Source: Meishania litoralis (GTDB lineage: Bacteria; Bacteroidota; Bacteroidia; Flavobacteriales; Flavobacteriaceae). From it: a stretch of 64,000 nt of DNA. The notes below the pieces were generated by a model. That model had not been told where the DNA came from, ran no database searches, and saw only the letters and a program-made list of their open reading frames with translations. Made by a program: the position numbers and the translations under genes. Below, one piece after another: positions 60,589-64,000 of the stretch (position 1 is its first letter; each line of letters starts with the position of its first letter). Location: positions 124,001 through 188,000 of the forward strand of contig NZ_JBHFPV010000002.1 in assembly GCF_042611095.1 (NCBI RefSeq). The letters are read 5' to 3'.

Positions 60589-61779
60589 ATGGACAAGAAA
60601 GATGTAAACAGACCTAACGCAAAAACTCCTACTTCGGGTGCAGGAGGAACAAAGGTTCTTTTCATAGATCGCGATGGTACGATCATCAAGGAAACGGCCG
60701 ATGAGCAGATCGATGCATTCGAAAAAATGATATTCTACCCCAAGGCCTTTACTTTTCTGGGCAAGATTGCCAAGGAGTTGGATTACAGACTGGTCATGAT
60801 CACCAACCAAGATGGATTGGGCACGGACGCTTTTCCCGAAGAAACGTTTTGGCCCGTGCATAATTTTATTTTAAAATCCTTTGAAAATGAAGGAGTTGTA
60901 TTTGACAAGGTATTTTTAGACCGTACTTTTCCGCACGAAAATGCAGATACCCGAAAACCGGGCACCTGCTTGTTGACCGAATATTTTTCGGAGGATTATG
61001 ACTTGAAGAATTCGTATGTAATCGGTGATCGTTTGACCGATATGGAGCTTGCCAAAAACCTTGGCGCAAAAGGAATTTTTATCAATGATGAAACGAACTT
61101 GGGCACCGGGGAAATTACGGTCAAGCGGGAAGAATTGAACGATTATATCGCATTGGAAAGCAACGATTGGGAGAAAATCTATGAGTTTTTGAAATTGAAG
61201 GACCGCGTGGCCCAAATTCATAGAAAAACAAATGAAACGGATATCAAGATCATGCTGAATTTGGACGGCACCGGAAAAAGCGCCATCTCGACCGGACTCG
61301 CATTTTTTGATCATATGTTGGATCAACTGGCCCGCCACGGTCAAATGGATCTAGAAATCAAGGTAGATGGCGATCTGGAGGTCGATGAGCACCATACCAT
61401 AGAAGATACGGGTATCGCCTTGGGCGAAGTTTTCAGTTCGGCCCTTAACAATAAACTGGGTATCGAACGATACGGATTCTGTCTACCGATGGATGATTGT
61501 CTGGCCCAAGTAGCCATTGATTTCGGAGGACGTAATTGGTTGGTCTGGGAGGCCGATTTCAAACGCGAAAAGGTAGGTGATATGCCGACCGAAATGTTCC
61601 ACCATTTTTTCAAATCGTTTACCGACGGCGCAAAGGCCAATTTGAACATAAAGGCCGAAGGAACCAACGAGCACCATAAAATCGAGGCCATTTTCAAGGC
61701 GTTTGCAAAGTCCATTAAAATGGCGGTAAAACGCGATGTCGAAAAAATGGTGTTGCCAAGTACAAAAGGAATATTATAG
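60589..61779 (+). CDS. hisB: bifunctional histidinol-phosphatase / imidazoleglycerol-phosphate dehydratase
   Basis: A 396-residue fusion. The N-terminal HAD phosphatase has FIDRDGTII with Asp28 and Asp30. The C-terminal dehydratase from about residue 207 has metal ligands in DEHHTIEDTGIALG and EHHKIEAIFKAFAKS. HisB proteins normally read Met-Lys-Lys-Val-Leu-Phe-Ile-Asp. Here 18 extra residues (DVNRPNAKTPTSGAGGTK) stand between MDKK and VLFIDRDG, encoded by a palindromic repeat (60613-60652). The fold should tolerate this at the N-terminus. It starts 4 bp after hisC. Confidence 0.94.
   Translation: MDKKDVNRPNAKTPTSGAGGTKVLFIDRDGTIIKETADEQIDAFEKMIFYPKAFTFLGKIAKELDYRLVMITNQDGLGTDAFPEETFWPVHNFILKSFENEGVVFDKVFLDRTFPHENADTRKPGTCLLTEYFSEDYDLKNSYVIGDRLTDMELAKNLGAKGIFINDETNLGTGEITVKREELNDYIALESNDWEKIYEFLKLKDRVAQIHRKTNETDIKIMLNLDGTGKSAISTGLAFFDHMLDQLARHGQMDLEIKVDGDLEVDEHHTIEDTGIALGEVFSSALNNKLGIERYGFCLPMDDCLAQVAIDFGGRNWLVWEADFKREKVGDMPTEMFHHFFKSFTDGAKANLNIKAEGTNEHHKIEAIFKAFAKSIKMAVKRDVEKMVLPSTKGIL
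60613..60652. repeat. palindromic repeat inside the hisB reading frame
   Basis: The core CTCCTACTTCGGGTGCAGGAG (60627-60647) is a degenerate copy of the C/G-rich unit seen at 58101 and 61854, with CTCCT/AGGAG arms. It is read as KTPTSGAGGT, matching KSPPSGAGGL encoded by the copy in hisH. Confidence 0.75.
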
Positions 61780-61812
61780 GCCCCACCTGACCTCCCCAAA
61801 GGGGAGGAACCA
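61779..61812. repeat. palindromic repeat in the hisB-hisH spacer
   Basis: GGCCCCACCTGACCTCCCCA and onward contains a perfect CCTCCCC-AAA-GGGGAGG hairpin (61791-61807). It starts at the hisB stop codon and occupies most of the spacer. Confidence 0.75.
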
Positions 61813-61831
61813 AAACTATGATGAAAATAGT

Positions 61832-61887
61832 ATTATGAATTTAAAGAACAATCAAAAGTCTCCCCCTTCGGGGGCAGGGGGGCTTGT
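61832..61887. repeat. 56-bp insertion with palindromic repeat at the hisH start
   Basis: Removing 61832-61887 restores a normal HisH N-terminus (ATG-AAA-ATA-GTT-ATC-ATA-AAC-TAC). The insert carries the CCCCCTTCGGGGG hairpin (61862-61874) and the GGGGGGCTT tail shared with 58101-58171, and supplies the ATG at 61835. Confidence 0.8.
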
Positions 61888-62458
61888 TATCATAAACTAC
61901 GGTGCCGGAAACATTCAAAGTATCAAATTTGCTTTAAAACGTTTGGGTTATGAAGCCATTCTTAGCAATGATGCCGATGAGATCCGGAAGGCCGATAAGG
62001 TGATTTTTCCCGGTGTCGGGGAAGCCAGTTCAGCAATGGAAAAACTTCGCGAAACCGGATTACAAGATGTGATTCCCGAACTAAGACAACCCGTTTTGGG
62101 CATTTGTCTCGGTATGCAATTGATGTGTAATGGCTCTGAAGAAGGAGATACCCAAGGTCTCGCGATTTTCGATGTCGATGTAGTCCGCTTTTCCGATGGG
62201 GTCAAGGTACCACAAATGGGTTGGAACGTTATTACTGACCTCAAATCACAACTTTTTGAGGGGGTAAATGAAAATGAGCACGTATATATGGTCCATAGTT
62301 ATTATGCGGGGTTATGTGATGAAACGATAGCCGAGACCGACTATCACGTAAGGTATAGCTCGGCATTGGGGAAGAATAATTTTTTCGGAACCCAATTCCA
62401 TCCTGAAAAAAGCGGAGCCATAGGCGAACGTATATTGAAGAATTTTCTTGAAATGTGA
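61835..62458 (+). CDS. hisH: imidazole glycerol phosphate synthase, glutamine amidotransferase subunit
   Basis: A 207-residue class I amidotransferase. The nucleophile is in LGICLGMQLMCNG and the His/Glu pair in GTQFHPEKSG. HisH normally starts Met-Lys-Ile-Val-Ile-Ile-Asn-Tyr. Here the first 16 residues (NLKNNQKSPPSGAGGL after Met) are encoded by inserted repeat DNA, before VIINYGAGNIQS. The former start (ATGAAAATAGT at 61821-61831) remains upstream, now out of frame. HisF, its partner, must lie beyond the window. Confidence 0.93.
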   Translation: MNLKNNQKSPPSGAGGLVIINYGAGNIQSIKFALKRLGYEAILSNDADEIRKADKVIFPGVGEASSAMEKLRETGLQDVIPELRQPVLGICLGMQLMCNGSEEGDTQGLAIFDVDVVRFSDGVKVPQMGWNVITDLKSQLFEGVNENEHVYMVHSYYAGLCDETIAETDYHVRYSSALGKNNFFGTQFHPEKSGAIGERILKNFLEM

Positions 62459-62462
62459 TTAT

Positions 62463-62879
62463 ATGGATTTTTACATCTCCAACGACAAAAGCAAATTGAA
62501 CATCGCCGCCATCCAGCAATATATCGGTCGCGAATCTTATTGGGGCATGGGTAGGACGATGGAAGAGGTGCAGCGAACTATCGATAATTCGCTGTGTTTC
62601 GGACTTTATAATACGAGTGGTGGTCAAATGGGTTTTTCGCGTATTGTAACCGATTATGTGGCGTTCGCCTATTTGATGGATGTCATCATATTTCCCGAAT
62701 ATCAGGGTAGAGGGCTGGGCAAAGAACTGGTCAAACATATGATGGACCACGAAGTAATCGAAAAAGTCCAAACGGTTGCTTTAAAAACAAAGGACGCACA
62801 CGGCCTGTATGAACGTTTTGGATTTAAAAGAGTGGGAGATTCCCCTTATTGGATGTCCATTGATAAAATAAAATTGTAA
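62463..62879 (+). CDS. GNAT-family acetyltransferase inside the his operon
   Basis: A 138-residue GNAT protein. The acetyl-CoA-binding motif is FPEYQGRGLGKELVKHMMDH, preceded by the beta strand YLMDVIIF. The C-terminal KDAHGLYERFGFKRVGDSPYWM is typical of small arylalkyl/amine or amino-acid acetyltransferases. ATG 62463 is 4 bp after the hisH stop, and its TAA overlaps the hisA ATG by one base. It must therefore be cotranslated with histidine enzymes. The substrate is unknown. Confidence 0.87.
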   Translation: MDFYISNDKSKLNIAAIQQYIGRESYWGMGRTMEEVQRTIDNSLCFGLYNTSGGQMGFSRIVTDYVAFAYLMDVIIFPEYQGRGLGKELVKHMMDHEVIEKVQTVALKTKDAHGLYERFGFKRVGDSPYWMSIDKIKL

Positions 62880-63646
62880 TGCGAATCATTCCCGCAATCG
62901 ATATCATCGAAGGCAAGTGCGTGCGCCTTTCAAAAGGCGATTACGATACCAAAAAGGTGTATAATGAAAATCCGTTGGAAGTGGCGAAAAAATTCGAGGC
63001 CCACGGCATTCAATATTTACATTTGGTGGATTTGGATGGTGCAAAGTCAAAACACATCGTCAATCACAAAGTGTTGGAACAAATAGCCTCGAAGACCGGT
63101 TTGAAAATCGATTTTGGAGGCGGATTGAAAACCGATGAAGACCTGCGCATCGCTTTTGAAAGCGGGGCCGGTCAGATTACAGGGGGTAGTATCGCGATAA
63201 AAGACCCGGCTACGTTTACCGATTGGATTTCAAAATACGGCCACGAAAGAATCATATTGGGTGCCGATGCAATGCATGAAAAAGTGGCGGTCTCGGGCTG
63301 GCAAGAAGAATCTAAAGAAGAGTTGGTACCTTTCATAAAATCGTATCAAGAAAAAGGAATCGAATATGTTATATGCACCGATATCAGCAAGGATGGAATG
63401 TTGGAAGGACCTTCGTTTCAACTATATGAAAAAATCCTACGGTCAGTTCGAGCGCAGTCAAGAACTACCGATGAAGGCCCTGCACATAAAAAACCTTTGA
63501 AACTGATCGCTTCCGGGGGTATTTCGGCTTTTGACGAACTGCCGAAGTTGGCAGCAATCGGTTGCGAGGGTACGATCATAGGCAAGGCGATCTATGAAAA
63601 TAGAATTGGGTTGAAAGAACTTGAAAATTATATTTTATCCGCATAG
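62879..63646 (+). CDS. hisA: phosphoribosylformimino-5-aminoimidazole carboxamide ribotide isomerase
   Basis: A 255-residue (beta-alpha)8 barrel isomerase. Catalytic Asp residues are in RIIPAIDIIEGKCVRL and TDISKDGMLEGPS. Phosphate-binding GGGLKTDED and LIASGGISAFDEL are present. Between LYEKIL and LKLIASGG, where HisA has a short helix, an extra stretch RSVRAQSRTTDEGPAHKKP appears. It is encoded by a GAGCGCAGTC-type repeat (63440-63470). The total length is about 15 residues over the usual. The reading frame is intact. Confidence 0.93.
   Translation: MRIIPAIDIIEGKCVRLSKGDYDTKKVYNENPLEVAKKFEAHGIQYLHLVDLDGAKSKHIVNHKVLEQIASKTGLKIDFGGGLKTDEDLRIAFESGAGQITGGSIAIKDPATFTDWISKYGHERIILGADAMHEKVAVSGWQEESKEELVPFIKSYQEKGIEYVICTDISKDGMLEGPSFQLYEKILRSVRAQSRTTDEGPAHKKPLKLIASGGISAFDELPKLAAIGCEGTIIGKAIYENRIGLKELENYILSA
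63440..63470. repeat. GAGCGCAGTC palindromic repeat inside the hisA reading frame
   Basis: CGGTCAGTTC (63440-63449) and GAACTACCG (63462-63470) form arms around GAGCGCAGTCAA, the same family as 59494-59519. It is translated in frame within hisA. Confidence 0.8.
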
Positions 63647-63648
63647 CC

Positions 63649-64000
63649 ATGGAAAAAAGAATTATCGAAGAATTTGTGCAGAACGCTCTTTACCGAATGG
63701 ATGAGAGCACCCGAATGAACACGATTGCGTTATCGCAGTTGTCAGAAGCCGATATTTGGCAAAAGCCGAACCAAAACCTGAACAGTGTCGGCAACTTGAT
63801 CTTGCATCTCTGTGGCAATATTACCCAATATGTGATTTCTTCCTTGGGCGAAACGGAGGACATGCGTGAGCGTGATTTGGAGTTTGAAACCACCTCGGGC
63901 CCCACTAAGGCTGAACTATTACAAAAATTGACCGAAACCGTTGATACGGCAAAACGGGTCATCAATGATGCCCCGATCGAGCAACTGATACGAAAGCGTG
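63649..64000 (+). CDS. DinB/DUF1572-like protein, truncated by the window edge
   Basis: The frame opens at ATG 63649, 2 bp after the hisA stop, and continues for 117 codons to the right edge. EEFVQNALYRMDESTRMNTI and the metal-binding LSQLSEADIWQKPNQNLNSVGNLILHLCGNITQYV fit the DinB superfamily (DUF1572-type). It is probably cotranscribed with hisA and whatever his genes follow. Its role is unknown and the C-terminus is not visible. Confidence 0.8.
   Translation, partial: MEKRIIEEFVQNALYRMDESTRMNTIALSQLSEADIWQKPNQNLNSVGNLILHLCGNITQYVISSLGETEDMRERDLEFETTSGPTKAELLQKLTETVDTAKRVINDAPIEQLIRKR

Overview
The window looks like a chromosomal segment of a marine member of the Flavobacteriaceae (Bacteroidota). 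Supporting features are promoters with the TAnnTTTG -7 element, a PorX-type REC-PglZ regulator of type IX secretion, the LpxC-FabZ fusion, a two-gene topoisomerase IV operon, many short-tailed lipoproteins, a formylglycine-type sulfatase, and several small proteins known only from this group. Coding is dense on both strands. I saw no tRNA, rRNA, CRISPR array, phage or intact insertion sequence.

Layout: (1) 1-6106 is a hydroxyproline catabolic operon: tail of a DapA-family deaminase, alpha-ketoglutarate semialdehyde dehydrogenase, a DUF885 lipoprotein peptidase, 4-hydroxyproline epimerase and a D-amino-acid dehydrogenase. (2) 6194-9531 is a sulfatase, an FAH-family protein resembling 2-keto-3-deoxy-pentonate dehydratase, and a PhyH dioxygenase. 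(3) 9538-15102 on the minus strand carries a carotenoid/retinol-type oxidoreductase, an SGNH hydrolase, an S10 peptidase, a TIGR02757 protein and a LolD-like ATPase. (4) 15303-19002 holds folE, a small membrane protein, a SorAB-like sulfite dehydrogenase pair and a fatty-acid-hydroxylase-family protein. (5) 19102-24256 on the minus strand holds small conserved proteins, then serC, a four-helix-bundle gene and serA, then a LuxC-type acyl-CoA reductase. (6) 24390-33321 holds ferredoxin, ychF, an EamA transporter, topoisomerase IV B and A, mscL and a second hydroxylase. (7) 33342-46048 is mixed housekeeping (terC, M14 peptidase, Lrp regulator, aroB, putA, ald, tsaE, porX), with a multiply broken DUF4287/DUF5655 pseudogene and a 45-residue lipoprotein. 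(8) 46193-56920 is an HD hydrolase, the lipid A block lpxD-lpxC/fabZ-lpxA-efp-lpxD2, sucD, fabG, a VWA protein and a prohibitin-like protein. (9) 56921-64000 is the histidine operon hisG-D-C-B-H-(GNAT)-A-(DinB)..., running off the window.

The most notable region is the histidine operon. It is preceded by an unannotated 17-residue leader peptide with three consecutive His codons. Behind it lie an 11-bp terminator with a GAAA loop, a competing antiterminator and a protector hairpin, which together make a complete candidate attenuator. The same operon is peppered with short palindromic repeats. Some lie between genes, but others sit inside the reading frames of hisB, hisH and hisA, where they add in-frame peptides. 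Those in hisB and hisH encode a shared SGAGG segment. In hisH the remains of the original start codon are still visible upstream of the insertion, and the inserted DNA supplies the new start. Two non-histidine genes (a GNAT acetyltransferase and a DinB-like protein) are also wedged into the operon.
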